Assembly (NCBI RefSeq): GCF_002761755.1
Contig: NZ_PEOG01000013.1
Coordinates: 1-64,000, forward strand
Length of the DNA: 64,000 nucleotides
Source of the DNA: Roseateles chitinivorans
Lineage (GTDB): Bacteria > Pseudomonadota > Gammaproteobacteria > Burkholderiales > Burkholderiaceae_C
Direction: 5' to 3'
Position numbers and translations under genes: made by a program. Under the pieces are notes generated by a model. It was not told where the DNA came from. It worked only from the letters and a program-made list of their open reading frames with translations, and did no database searches. Positions 7,595 through 15,740 of the stretch are shown here, one piece after another (within the stretch, counting starts at the first letter, position 1; each line of letters begins with the position of its first letter).

Positions 7595-9058
7595 ATGATT
7601 TCGCGCGAACCCACCCTCGCCCGCCTGGTCACCGCCCGTGCCCAGCTGCTCGAACCCTTCGGCCTGACCGACGCGTCGCTGTCGCAGGCGCTGCGGCTGA
7701 TCACCGAGCATCGCGTCGACGACGCCGACCTCTATTTCCAGACCACCCGCGCGGAGGGCTGGAGCCTCGAGGAAGGCATCGTCAAGAGCGGCAGCTTCTC
7801 GATCGACCAGGGCGTGGGCGTGCGCGCCGTCGCCGGCGAGAAGACCGCGTTCGCCTACTCCGACGACATCTCCGAGGCCGCGCTGCTGGACGCCGCCCGC
7901 ACCGTGCGCGCGATCGCGTCGGCGGGACAGAGCCGGCGGGTGAAGGTGCCGACCGAACCGGTCGTGTCCGCGAGCCGCGCCCTCTACGGCGATGCGGATC
8001 CGATCGCCAGCCTGGACAGCACGCAGAAGGTCGCGCTGCTGGAGCGCACCGAGCGCCTGGCCCGCGCCAAGGATCCGCGCGTCAAGCAGGTGATGGCCGG
8101 CCTGGCCGCGGAACACGAGGTGGTGCTGATCGCCCGCGCCGACGGCACGCTGGCTGCCGACGTGCGGCCGCTGGTGCGCCTGTCCGTCACCGTCATCGCC
8201 GAAAGCGACGGTCGCCGCGAAGTGGGTTCGGGCGGCGGTGGTGGCCGCTTCGGCCTGGCCTACTTCACCGACGAGATGATCGCGTCCTATGTCGAGCAGG
8301 CGGTGAGCGCGGCGCTGACCAACCTGGAGTCGCGCCCGGCGCCGGCCGGCGAGATGACCGTGGTCCTGGGCCCGGGCTGGCCCGGCGTGCTGCTGCACGA
8401 GGCGGTCGGCCACGGCCTGGAGGGCGACTTCAACCGCAAGGGCTCGTCGACCTTCTCCGGCCGCATCGGCCAGCGCGTCGCGGCCAAGGGCGTGACGGTG
8501 CTGGACGACGGCACCATCCCCGACCGCCGCGGCTCGCTCAACGTGGACGACGAGGGCTGCGCCTCGCAGCGCAATGTGCTGATCGAGGACGGCATCCTCA
8601 AGGGCTACATCCAGGACGCGATGAACGCGCGGCTGATGAAGGTCGCGCCCACCGGCAACGGCCGCCGCGAGAGCTACGCCCATGTACCGATGCCGCGCAT
8701 GACCAACACCTACATGCTGGGCGGCGACAAGGATCCGGCCGAGATCATCGCCAGCATCGACAAGGGCCTGTACGCGACCAACTTCGGCGGCGGCCAGGTC
8801 GACATCACCTCGGGCAAGTTCGTGTTCTCCGCCAGCGAGGCCTTCTGGGTCGAGAAGGGCAAGATCCAGTACCCGGTCAAGGGCGCGACGATCATCGGCA
8901 ACGGCCCGGACGCACTCACCCGCGTGAGCATGATCGGCAACGACATGCAGCTGGACACCGGCGTCGGCGTCTGCGGCAAGGAAGGCCAGAGCGTCCCGGT
9001 GGGCGTCGGCCAGCCCACGCTGCGCATCGATGGCCTGACCGTCGGCGGCACGGCCTGA
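7595..9058 (+). CDS. tldD: Metalloprotease TldD
   Basis: A 487-residue subunit of the cytoplasmic TldD-TldE metalloprotease, which trims unfolded peptides and matures microcins and antitoxins in enterobacteria. The zinc site HEAVGHGLEGD (HExxxH) lies near residue 268, followed by the family segments DDGTIPDRRGS, ESYAHVPMPRMTNT and GGGQVDI. Length equals the family norm. An ATG at 7571 would add eight residues, but it lies upstream of a TACAAT -10 element, so I chose 7595. The partner gene tldE/pmbA is not in the window; that is usual. Confidence 0.95.
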   Translation: MISREPTLARLVTARAQLLEPFGLTDASLSQALRLITEHRVDDADLYFQTTRAEGWSLEEGIVKSGSFSIDQGVGVRAVAGEKTAFAYSDDISEAALLDAARTVRAIASAGQSRRVKVPTEPVVSASRALYGDADPIASLDSTQKVALLERTERLARAKDPRVKQVMAGLAAEHEVVLIARADGTLAADVRPLVRLSVTVIAESDGRREVGSGGGGGRFGLAYFTDEMIASYVEQAVSAALTNLESRPAPAGEMTVVLGPGWPGVLLHEAVGHGLEGDFNRKGSSTFSGRIGQRVAAKGVTVLDDGTIPDRRGSLNVDDEGCASQRNVLIEDGILKGYIQDAMNARLMKVAPTGNGRRESYAHVPMPRMTNTYMLGGDKDPAEIIASIDKGLYATNFGGGQVDITSGKFVFSASEAFWVEKGKIQYPVKGATIIGNGPDALTRVSMIGNDMQLDTGVGVCGKEGQSVPVGVGQPTLRIDGLTVGGTA

Positions 9059-9148
9059 CCCCGGTCCGGCGAGCCAGCCCCGTGATTCCGCGAAGGCTGG
9101 CTTGCCCGATGTCGTCGCACGGCGGCGGCGGCGAGGCCTCAGCGGCGC

Positions 9149-9178
9149 TTGACGCGCCGCAACAAGCACAGGCACTAT
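9149..9178 (+). promoter_or_regulatory. Sigma-70 promoter of the aroG leader
   Basis: TTGACG at 9149-9154 and CACTAT at 9173-9178 are separated by 18 bases, placing transcription start near 9185, immediately before the leader-peptide ATG at 9187. This is an inference from hexamers and position. Confidence 0.6.
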
Positions 9179-9186
9179 TGGCCCTT

Positions 9187-9264
9187 ATGCGTTCCGCACC
9201 GAAGTTTTACTTTGCTTATTTTTGGTTCTCGCACCGCCCCGGCGGAGGAGAGGCGAACGCATAA
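9187..9264 (+). CDS. Aromatic leader peptide of aroG (attenuator)
   Basis: A 25-residue open frame begins ATG at 9187 and ends TAA at 9262-9264. Residues 7-14 read FYFAYFWF: four Phe, two Tyr and one Trp in eight codons, in a genome where such a run is very unlikely by chance. It lies between a promoter and an intrinsic terminator upstream of DAHP synthase. This is the layout of transcription attenuation: starvation for charged Phe, Tyr or Trp tRNA should stall the ribosome here. It is too short for normal gene callers. The codon run is seen directly; the regulatory role is inferred from classic leader systems. Confidence 0.88.
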   Translation: MRSAPKFYFAYFWFSHRPGGGEANA

Positions 9265-9299
9265 GCAGCAGCGCCAAGAATCCTCAAGAAACCGCCGGG
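9228..9299 (+). promoter_or_regulatory. Pause hairpin and antiterminator of the aroG attenuator
   Basis: CCGC at 9234-9237 can pair with GCGG at 9242-9245, extendable by CTC at 9228-9230 with GAG at 9248-9250; this is the pause/protector hairpin. Alternatively CCCGGCGG at 9238-9245 is perfectly complementary to CCGCCGGG at 9292-9299, the 5' arm of the terminator. The same octamer recurs as the terminator's 3' arm at 9307-9314, so the two structures compete for the same partner. Stalling on the aromatic codons would mask 9234-9237 and favour the antiterminator. Confidence 0.75.
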
Positions 9300-9322
9300 C
9301 CCCCAGCCCGGCGGTTTTTTTT
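9289..9322 (+). terminator. Attenuator terminator upstream of aroG
   Basis: AAACCGCCGGG at 9289-9299 pairs with CCCGGCGGTTT at 9307-9317 (11 bp, 7-base loop), with an 8-T run at 9315-9322. It lies 50 bases before the aroG ATG and so ends leader transcripts rather than those of tldD. Confidence 0.92.
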
Positions 9323-9371
9323 CGGCCGGGCCCCGGGCGCCACACCAGCCCTCATAGAAAGCGTGATTCCC

Positions 9372-10520
<1,149 letters not shown>

Positions 10521-11354
10521 TCACCACGACCAGCGCTGGTTCTCGCCGCCGTTGCAGCGATACATGATGACGGCCGTGCCCGGACGGGCGCGGCCGTTCT
10601 CGATGTCGAGGCACTTGCCGGAGTCGACGCTGTGGATCTCGCCGCCACGGGCGCGCCAGCGCTGGTTGGCGCCACCGTTGCAGGTGAAGGCCATCACCCG
10701 CGCGCCGTCGGAGGTGTTGCGGTCCGCGACGTCGAGGCACAGCCCGCCGACCCGCAACTCGCCGTTGCGGTTCCATTCGAAGCGCTGGTTCCCGCCGCCG
10801 TTGCAGTCGTAGACGATCAGGTTGCGTCCGGGCCGGGCGCCGCCCTCGATGTCCAGGCACAGGCCGCCCTTGCCGCGGATCTGGCGCCCGTTCCAGCCGC
10901 CGTCGTCCTGCCAGCCATCGTCGCGGTCCCGATCCTTGTCCTTGTCCTTGCTGGCGATCAGCGCGATGCCCGCGATCACCGCCGCCGCAGCGACCGCCGC
11001 GCCGATGTTGCTCGAGTTGTCGGAGTTGCTGGCATTGCCGGCGCCATCGCCCCCGGCCGCCGCCGAGGTGGTGATCCTGAAGCGGCCGCCGCAGCCGCCA
11101 TCGACCCACAGCTCCTTGCCGCCCAGGTCGTAGCCCCAGGTGCGTCCGAAGCGGCAACCGCCGGCGGTCTGCTGCACCAGTTCCACCTCGGTCGTGCCGT
11201 CCGGCAGCCGATGACTCTGATAGCCGCCGCGGGAACTCAGCTCGATGGTCTGCTCCGCCGCCCACGCACTCGTGCCGCCCATCAGCAGACTGGCCGCGAC
11301 GGGCAGCGCGATGGCGCGACGCGTCCAGCGGCCACGCCGGTCGGATGTCTTCAT
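10521..11354 (-). CDS. Secreted DUF3011 plus ricin-type lectin protein
   Basis: A 277-residue exported protein. A signal peptide ends near AWA-AEQ (about residue 33). A DUF3011-like domain follows, containing GGCRFGRTWGYD and ELWVDGGCGGRF. Next are an Asn/Ser-rich linker, a hydrophobic Ala/Ile helix (about residues 116-135) and a charged KDKDKDRDRDD stretch. The C-terminal 120 residues form a ricin B-type beta-trefoil with three repeats, each with a GLCLD/GKCLD start and a QRF/QRW motif (NQRFEW, NQRWRA, NQRWSW). It probably binds carbohydrate outside the cytoplasm; the hydrophobic helix may anchor it. No catalytic domain is present. I chose MKTSDRRGRW as the start over an ATG 42 bases upstream. 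Confidence 0.8.
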   Translation of the reverse strand: MKTSDRRGRWTRRAIALPVAASLLMGGTSAWAAEQTIELSSRGGYQSHRLPDGTTEVELVQQTAGGCRFGRTWGYDLGGKELWVDGGCGGRFRITTSAAAGGDGAGNASNSDNSSNIGAAVAAAAVIAGIALIASKDKDKDRDRDDGWQDDGGWNGRQIRGKGGLCLDIEGGARPGRNLIVYDCNGGGNQRFEWNRNGELRVGGLCLDVADRNTSDGARVMAFTCNGGANQRWRARGGEIHSVDSGKCLDIENGRARPGTAVIMYRCNGGENQRWSW

Positions 11355-11422
11355 GATCCCCTCCTGCCTCTGCCCCGCTCCGCGCGCGATGCGCACAGGG
11401 GTGCGGGCGATGCTACGGCGCC

Positions 11423-11809
11423 TCAGGCGGTGACGTCCAGCACGCGCGGCGTCCCGCCGGCGCGCTCCACCTGGCTGACGAGCATCGGTCCGAGCGTCAC
11501 CTGGACCTGCAGGTCGGGAAAGCTCGCGGCCGTGTACGTGCCGCGCGAATGGCTCGGCGTCTCGACACGGCTGGCCGGCGGCGCCTCCTGGCCGAGCGGA
11601 TGCCGGCCATAGGTGACGTCCGCGCGGTTGCGCGCGTACATCTCCTTGAGCGGTCCCTCCGTCCCGATGAACGGGGACAGCTTCAGCACCACCGAGGGTG
11701 GCGGCCCGTCCAGCATCTCCTGCTGGATCCTGGCGCGGTACTGCTGCAGCGGACTGACATCGAACGGCGACGTCCTGAGCGGCGTCGCCTGCACTTCCGA
11801 AAACTTCAA
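11423..11809 (-). CDS. Hypothetical protein, start uncertain
   Basis: From about 11809 down to the stop at 11423 the minus strand reads as a real gene, with strong G/C third positions and protein-like composition (FSEVQATPLRTSPFDVSP near the start; FPDLQVQVTLGPML near the end). No ATG is suitably placed. I tentatively begin at the TTG at 11809-11807, giving 128 residues. Upstream in this frame the sequence becomes Arg-rich and unconvincing. It has no signal peptide or membrane helix, and I recognise no family. It could be the 3' part of a gene whose front was lost or frameshifted. Confidence 0.55.
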   Translation of the reverse strand: MKFSEVQATPLRTSPFDVSPLQQYRARIQQEMLDGPPPSVVLKLSPFIGTEGPLKEMYARNRADVTYGRHPLGQEAPPASRVETPSHSRGTYTAASFPDLQVQVTLGPMLVSQVERAGGTPRVLDVTA

Positions 11810-12179
11810 ATCGCCCCGACGGCGCCCGGTCTGCCCGACCGTCCGCCGCCCTCCCTCTTGATGCGTGTGTTCCTGTGGTGGGCGACGTCCGCGCGCGGCG
11901 CGTCGACGAGCGCTCAAGCCGGCGCCGCCCAGGCCGAAATTGTCCGGGGCGAGCGCTCGACCACCGACATGCGCGGCCGCGCGTCGGACGTCAATCGCCC
12001 GGCCGGAACCCCGGCGTCGCGCCGACGCCGCAGATGTGTTCGAGTCTCGGGCGAGGCGCCATTCGACGCACCGGTCGACGCTGCGGCCACCGGACGCAAG
12101 ACCTGCCCCGCCCTTGAAAAGCCTGGCTCCGGCGCGCATGTTCGAGGCTTCGATGCGAAGCGCCCCTGGCGCCGATGCC
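11810..12179. other. Intergenic region, no supported gene
   Basis: This 370-base stretch between the hypothetical gene and the divergent mtfA has open frames on both strands, but all are Arg/Ala-rich shadows without family signals. It presumably holds the mtfA promoter; I see no clear hexamers. Confidence 0.5.
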
Positions 12180-12998
12180 ATGGCCCTGCTCTTCCTCGCG
12201 CTGACCGCCGCGCTGCTGTGCTTCTGGTTGCTGAGCCAGCCCTGGCGGCAGGCCCGGCGCCGTGCCGCGCTGCGGGCGAAAGCCTTCCCCGCCGCCTGGC
12301 GCGCCATCCTGCGCCGCAACGTGCCGCAGGCGGCGCGCTTGCCGGCGGACCTGCAGCTCAGGCTCAAGCGGCAGATGCAGGTGTTCCTCGCGGAGAAGTC
12401 CTTCATCGGCTGCGCCGGCCAGGTCATCACCGACGAGGTCCGGGTGACCATCGCCGCGCTGGCCGCGCTGCCGCTGCTGGGCCGTGCGCGCGGCTACTAC
12501 CCGAAGCTGCACACGGTGCTCGTCTACCCCGGCGCCTTCATCGTCGATCGGGTGCGGCACCAGGGTCCGCTGCAGATGCAGGACCGCCAGGTGCTGAGCG
12601 GCGAATCCTGGGGCGAGGGGCAGGTCGTGCTGTCGTGGGACGACGTCCTGCGCGACGCGGCGACGCCGGGGCGCGGCCACAACGTCGCGGTGCACGAGTT
12701 CGCGCACCAGCTCGATCAGGTCAAGGGCCTGGCCAATGGCGCGCCCTGGTTGGGCAGCCGTGCGCGGCAGGCGCGCTGGGCGGTGGTGATGCAGCAGAGC
12801 TTCGACCTGCTGCGCGCGCGGCTCGCGGCGGGCGAGCCCGACCCGCTGGGCGACTACGCGGCCACCGAGCCGGCGGAGTTCTTCGCGGTCGCGAGCGAGC
12901 GCTTCTTCGGCCAGCCGTGGGCGCTGGCGCAGGCGCATCCGGCGCTGTACGGGGAGCTGCGGCGCTTCTACGAGGTCGATCCGCTGCTCTGGTCCTGA
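12180..12998 (+). CDS. mtfA: Zinc-dependent peptidase MtfA family
   Basis: A 272-residue member of the MtfA (YeeI) family, gluzincin-type peptidases; in E. coli MtfA binds and inactivates the glucose repressor Mlc. The zinc motif HEFAHQLD is present with a downstream Glu in TEPAEFFAVASERFF, plus the family segments VLVYPGAFIVDR and LSWDDVLRDA. The first 20 residues are hydrophobic (LLFLALTAALLCFWLL), so this copy may be membrane-anchored, which the E. coli protein is not. ATG at 12138 would add 14 residues; 12180 is preferred. No Mlc homologue is in the window. Confidence 0.85.
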   Translation: MALLFLALTAALLCFWLLSQPWRQARRRAALRAKAFPAAWRAILRRNVPQAARLPADLQLRLKRQMQVFLAEKSFIGCAGQVITDEVRVTIAALAALPLLGRARGYYPKLHTVLVYPGAFIVDRVRHQGPLQMQDRQVLSGESWGEGQVVLSWDDVLRDAATPGRGHNVAVHEFAHQLDQVKGLANGAPWLGSRARQARWAVVMQQSFDLLRARLAAGEPDPLGDYAATEPAEFFAVASERFFGQPWALAQAHPALYGELRRFYEVDPLLWS

Positions 12999-13016
12999 GC
13001 GCGGCCCCCGCAGGGC

Positions 13017-13568
13017 TCAGAAGCCCATCTCGGCCAGCAGCGCGTCGACGTCGTCCTGCTGCAGCGCCTTGTCGGGCGTCTGCACGCCGGCGAGCTGTTC
13101 CTGCGCCGCGGCAGCCGGCTCGACAGGGTCGTGCGTCGCGAGCAGTTGCTGCAGCGGCGCCTCGGCCGGCCGCAGCATGCCCAGCACCTTGTTGATCACC
13201 TGGCCGGACAGATCCTGGAAGTCCTGGGCCATCATGATCTCGGTCTGCAGCCCCTTCACCCGATCGGCGAAACCCGCGGCGCCGGCGGCGTAGGCCGCGC
13301 ACAGGCGCATCATCGCCCGGGCTCGCTCGACGCTCAGGTCCGGCGCGGCCGCCAGCCGCTGCAGCGACTCGGACAGCTCATGCCCCTGTCGGCCCACCGC
13401 CTGCGCATCCTCCTGTGCCGACTCGACGATGCTGAGCACCTTGCTGGCGGCCTGGTCGGTCATGCGCTTGACATAGTCCAGACGCTCGCAGGCATCCGGC
13501 AGCTCCTGGGACAGCTTCAGCAGCGCCTGATGCGCGGCGGCCGTGAGCGGGGATTCGGATTGAGACAT
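13017..13568 (-). CDS. cheZ: CheY-P phosphatase CheZ
   Basis: A 183-residue chemotaxis phosphatase that dephosphorylates CheY-P and resets the flagellar motor signal. The catalytic helix reads AQDFQDLSGQVI, with the Asp and Gln of the CheZ active site. The C-terminus QQDDVDALLAEMGF is the amphipathic CheY-docking tail. The central region is a long helical hairpin. The frame continues upstream to 13739 without family support, so the start MSQSESPLTA at 13568 was chosen. Normally cheZ sits beside cheY in a flagellar cluster; here it stands alone. Confidence 0.92.
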   Translation of the reverse strand: MSQSESPLTAAAHQALLKLSQELPDACERLDYVKRMTDQAASKVLSIVESAQEDAQAVGRQGHELSESLQRLAAAPDLSVERARAMMRLCAAYAAGAAGFADRVKGLQTEIMMAQDFQDLSGQVINKVLGMLRPAEAPLQQLLATHDPVEPAAAAQEQLAGVQTPDKALQQDDVDALLAEMGF

Positions 13569-13864
13569 GGCGGCTGATCGCGGTGGGTGGACGCGAAGGA
13601 AACGCGAGGTTGCGGACGGCACCGGCACGGTGCGCGGGCGCCATCTGCACTGGCGCTTCGGAGCGGTCTGGGCGCCGCTTTCGAACCCGGAAATCTTAAT
13701 TCTGCAACCGGTGTAACCAACGGAAAGGGGGAGGGTCACCCGTGCATTTTTGGTGGGGAGCCCAGCATTTGAGTCAGCGATCAGCCGGGTCCCCTGTAGC
13801 CTTCATCCCGTCCGTCCGCGGCCCGTCCTTGCTGCCGTCCGTCCTTGGCAAAGCGATCCGTTTC

Positions 13865-14311
13865 ATGAACATGGCCACCACCCGTCCCTCGCCCGGCTTC
13901 CATCGCGCTCCCTCGCGGTCCGGCTCATCCGGTGCCACGCGTCCGTCGGACGCGTCCCGCAGCGACGGCACCAGCTTCGCCGCCGCCCCGCGGGCCCAGG
14001 CGGCGGCCCCGCAGGCCTCGGCGCTGCGCGACGTCAGCGACGTCATGGTCGGCGTGACCCTGATCCTGGGCGTGCTGTTCGCGCTGCTGGTGCTGGCGCT
14101 CTACACCCGCGACTCGATGGCGGTCGGCAAGGCGCTCTCGGAGCAGGGGCAGGCGCGCGGCGCGCTGGTCTGCAAGGACGGCCGGATCGCGCGGGGCGAT
14201 GGTTCCCTGCCGGACCGGATCATCGAGGACGGCGTCTTTGTCTGCACCGACTGGCGCACGCTGCAAGCGATCGAGCAGGAAGAGGCCGAGCGCGGCATGC
14301 GCAAGTACTGA
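13865..14311 (+). CDS. Small single-pass membrane protein
   Basis: A 148-residue protein with a Ser/Ala/Arg-rich N-terminus of about 60 residues and one strong membrane helix, VMVGVTLILGVLFALLVLALY (about residues 63-83). A C-terminal domain carries two Cys residues (ALVCKDG and VFVCTDW), which could form a disulfide if periplasmic. I do not recognise the family. ATGs at 13865 and 13871 are both possible. It converges on the CBS-domain gene. Confidence 0.65.
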   Translation: MNMATTRPSPGFHRAPSRSGSSGATRPSDASRSDGTSFAAAPRAQAAAPQASALRDVSDVMVGVTLILGVLFALLVLALYTRDSMAVGKALSEQGQARGALVCKDGRIARGDGSLPDRIIEDGVFVCTDWRTLQAIEQEEAERGMRKY

Positions 14312-14321
14312 CCCTGCCGCA

Positions 14322-14350
14322 GCGCCGGCCCGGCGCCGGCCCGGCGCCGG
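14322..14350. terminator. GC-rich repeated palindrome between convergent genes
   Basis: A short 11-bp-period repeat of CGGCGCCGG units fills the gap between the membrane-protein stop and the CBS-gene stop. It can fold into several hairpins on either strand and may act as a bidirectional terminator; there is no T-run. Confidence 0.35.
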
Positions 14351-14351
14351 T

Positions 14352-15041
14352 TCAGGTCCAGAGGTCCAGCGGCGGCTCGTGCGTCATGCCGCGCAGCAGG
14401 TCGCTGCGCGAGAGGAATCCGATCAGGCGACCGTTGTCATCACCCACCGGCATGCCAGGCAGGCCCAGGTCCAGCATCAGCTGCGCGGCCTCGCGCAGTG
14501 GCGTATCGGACTGGGCGACCGGCACCGGCGTCCACATCACCTCGTCCACGGGCGCGGCCAGGCGGTGGGCGATCATCGTCATCTCGGCGATCTCGTCGAG
14601 GTCGTCCGCCAAGCCGCGGGTGAGGTCGCCGCGCGCGGCCAGTCCACGCACTTCGCCCATCGGGCCCAGCACCGGCGCCTGCGCCACGCCGGCCCGCGAC
14701 ATCATCCGCATCGCCGCCCGCAGCGGCGCGCCCGAGCGCACGCTGATCAGTTTGCGGCTCATCAGCTGGTGGACCTGCGTCAGCGGCTGGCGGGTCGTCT
14801 CGCCGGCATAGGCGGCCAGCGCTTCCTGCGCGACGTAGGCCGACGCGCCGCCCGCCATCCCGCCGCCGGCCCCGCCCTGCCCCACGCCGGCCAGCACCAC
14901 GGTCGACGGCGTCAGGTCGCCCTGGCGCGCGATGGGCGCCACGGCGCGCGTGCGCGCCACCGCCTGCACCGGCGCGAGGTCGCGCACCTGCTCGAGCCCG
15001 CCCGTCAGGATCTTTCCGGAGGTGCCGTAAACGGAAAACAT
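14352..15041 (-). CDS. CBS-domain pair protein
   Basis: A 229-residue cytoplasmic protein with a tandem CBS pair, about residues 90-150 and 165-225: LMSRKLISVRSGAPLRAAMRMMSRAGVAQAPVLG, then TPVPVAQSDTPLREAAQLMLDLGLPGMPV. The N-terminal 80 residues contain a Gly-rich loop (GVGQGGAGGGMAGG). CBS pairs usually bind adenine nucleotides and report energy state. With no attached catalytic domain, the target is unknown. Confidence 0.8.
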   Translation of the reverse strand: MFSVYGTSGKILTGGLEQVRDLAPVQAVARTRAVAPIARQGDLTPSTVVLAGVGQGGAGGGMAGGASAYVAQEALAAYAGETTRQPLTQVHQLMSRKLISVRSGAPLRAAMRMMSRAGVAQAPVLGPMGEVRGLAARGDLTRGLADDLDEIAEMTMIAHRLAAPVDEVMWTPVPVAQSDTPLREAAQLMLDLGLPGMPVGDDNGRLIGFLSRSDLLRGMTHEPPLDLWT

Positions 15042-15116
15042 GGTTTCAGGATCTCATGCGCGAACGCCGATGCCCATTGAGGAGAACACTCCCCGCGTCC
15101 CGCCCGAGGCGGTCGC

Positions 15117-15587
15117 TCACGGCACCGGATAGGCCGTCTCGTACTTCACTTCCCGGAGCACGACGTTGCTGCGCACGCTCGCCACGCCGGGCACCTTGAA
15201 GACCTTGCTCTGCAGGAACTGGTCGTAGACCTTCATGTCCGGCGCGACGATCTTCATCACATAGTCGGCCTCGCCGGTGATGGCCTGGCATTCCACGATC
15301 TCGGGGCTGGCCGCGACCATCGCCTCGAAGGCCTCGACCGCGCCCTCGGTGTGCCGGACCAGGCTGACATTGGCCAGCACGCAGATCGACAGCCCCAGCC
15401 GTTCCCGGTCCACCAGCGCCACATGGCGGCGGATCACGCCGCGCTCCTCCAGTTCCTTCACCCGCCGCCAGACCGGCGTGGCCGACAAGCCGACCTTGTC
15501 GGCCAGCTGCTGGGTGCTCTGGCGGGCGTCGGCCTGGAGCGCTTCCAGGATCAGGCGCGTCGCCCGGTCGAAAGGTTCATTCTCCAT
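15117..15587 (-). CDS. Lrp/AsnC-family transcriptional regulator
   Basis: A 156-residue feast/famine regulator. An N-terminal AsnC-type helix-turn-helix (residues 8-60, with the turn LADKVGLSATPVWRRVKELEERGVI) is followed by a RAM amino-acid-sensing domain (residues 75-150, with ITGEADYVMKIV). It is divergent from the indolepyruvate oxidoreductase gene with a 153-base spacer. It therefore probably controls that gene in response to an amino acid such as an aromatic or branched-chain one. This pairing is an inference from position. Confidence 0.9.
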   Translation of the reverse strand: MENEPFDRATRLILEALQADARQSTQQLADKVGLSATPVWRRVKELEERGVIRRHVALVDRERLGLSICVLANVSLVRHTEGAVEAFEAMVAASPEIVECQAITGEADYVMKIVAPDMKVYDQFLQSKVFKVPGVASVRSNVVLREVKYETAYPVP

Positions 15588-15693
15588 ATCTGCCTCTTTT
15601 GAGAATGCTTCTACTGATTCGCAGGACGCAGCGAGCAAACGAAGCAAGAAAGTGCCGATTGTCTCGGAAAGAATTCGCTCATTCATAAATTCG

Positions 15694-15718
15694 AGCCGAC
15701 CGGCCCTGCCGGCCGGCT
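15694..15718 (+). other. Stem-loop in the 5' leader of the oxidoreductase gene
   Basis: AGCCGACCGGC at 15694-15704 and GCCGGCCGGCT at 15708-15718 form an 11-bp stem with one mismatch and a 3-base loop, ending 22 bases before the ATG at 15741 and just before the GGGGAGA ribosome site. It could affect mRNA stability or translation; no T-run follows. Confidence 0.4.
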
Positions 15719-15740
15719 CTTCCCGTTGGGGAGACAAGCC

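Noticed and set aside
9222..9371. N-terminal extension of DAHP synthase
   Set aside because: It would translate through the attenuator hairpin with an Arg-rich, unconserved sequence; the real start is 9372.
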